Source: Neorhizobium tomejilense
GTDB taxonomy: Bacteria; Pseudomonadota; Alphaproteobacteria; Rhizobiales; Rhizobiaceae
Reading direction: 5' to 3'
NCBI GenBank assembly: GCA_002968845.1
Contig: PVBG01000002.1
Span: 419,436 to 483,435 of the forward strand
DNA length: 64,000 nt
Made by a program: the position numbers and the translations under genes. The notes beneath the pieces are model-generated. The model had not been told where the DNA came from, made no database searches, and saw nothing but the letters and a program-made list of their open reading frames with translations. Below are positions 63,961 to 64,000 of the stretch, one piece after another (the stretch's first letter is position 1; every line of letters starts with the position of its first letter).

Positions 63961-64000
63961 CCCTCCCCCTTGTGGGGAGGGTTAGGGAGGGGCCTTCTCC
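63961..64000. repeat. GC-rich hairpin or palindromic repeat at window end
   Basis: CCCTCCCC-CTTG-TGGGGAGGG forms a strong stem 18 bases after the binding-protein stop, followed by a further GGGAGGGG. It may be an intercistronic hairpin or the start of a rhizobial palindromic repeat; the rest is outside the window. Confidence 0.45.

Overview
The window is a high-GC, gene-dense stretch from an alphaproteobacterium, almost certainly of the Rhizobiaceae. The main pointers are a complete but damaged fixNOQP-fixGHIS set, a hybrid FixL-type oxygen sensor next to a FixK regulator and an OmpR-type regulator (an arrangement known from Rhizobium etli), many binding-protein-dependent ABC importers, a RIME-like palindromic element and the pccA/pccB/methylmalonyl-CoA mutase group. 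No nif or nod genes, rRNA, tRNA or CRISPR were seen, so the fix genes alone do not show that the organism is a symbiont.

Layout. 0-2.1 kb (+): end of a crotonase gene, a MarR regulator and a TIM-barrel amidohydrolase, probably a small CoA-linked acid catabolic unit. 2.1-7.2 kb (-): an ABC importer operon (ATPase, binding protein, two permeases, LacI regulator last) with a LacI-type palindrome at its head and a RIME-like element inside. 7.3-13.6 kb (-): ugpB-ugpA-ugpE, a glycerophosphodiesterase, a PhoD phosphatase and a HAD phosphatase, with no ATPase gene, divergent from a SorC/DeoR regulator. 14.6-22.5 kb (-): propionyl-CoA to succinyl-CoA pathway (pccB, a YghU-type GST, pccA, mutase) with a parDE toxin-antitoxin pair lying opposite between pccA and the mutase gene. 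22.6-25.1 kb: probable inserted segment with a polytopic membrane protein and a decayed IS481-type transposase, between 13-bp direct repeats. 25.1-34.9 kb: LysR regulator divergent from a five-gene peptide-type ABC importer plus a CocE/NonD hydrolase and a CapA-like protein.

34.9-47.9 kb: oxygen-response region. An OmpR-type regulator (FxkR-like) is divergent from fixK and a hybrid heme-PAS kinase. The high-affinity cbb3 oxidase genes fixNOQP and their assembly genes fixGHIS lie on the minus strand, each set with a FixK box (TTGAC-N4-ATCAA or TTGAC-N4-GTCAA). A vapBC pair sits on the opposite strand between fixP and fixG. fixI carries an in-frame TAG at codon 143, so it reads as a pseudogene or a split gene.

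47.9-55.1 kb: polyamine/iron-type ABC importer divergent from an adenine-deaminase-family enzyme, then an Old Yellow Enzyme homologue. 55.1-61.3 kb: FecBCD-type importer co-operonic with two ThuA/GATase-like proteins and a small FmdE-like protein, next to a nucleoside deoxyribosyltransferase and a GntR regulator; this operon has no function I recognise and is the best candidate for an undescribed uptake and processing system. 61.5-64 kb (+): ATPase and Tat-exported binding protein of another importer whose permeases lie beyond the window.
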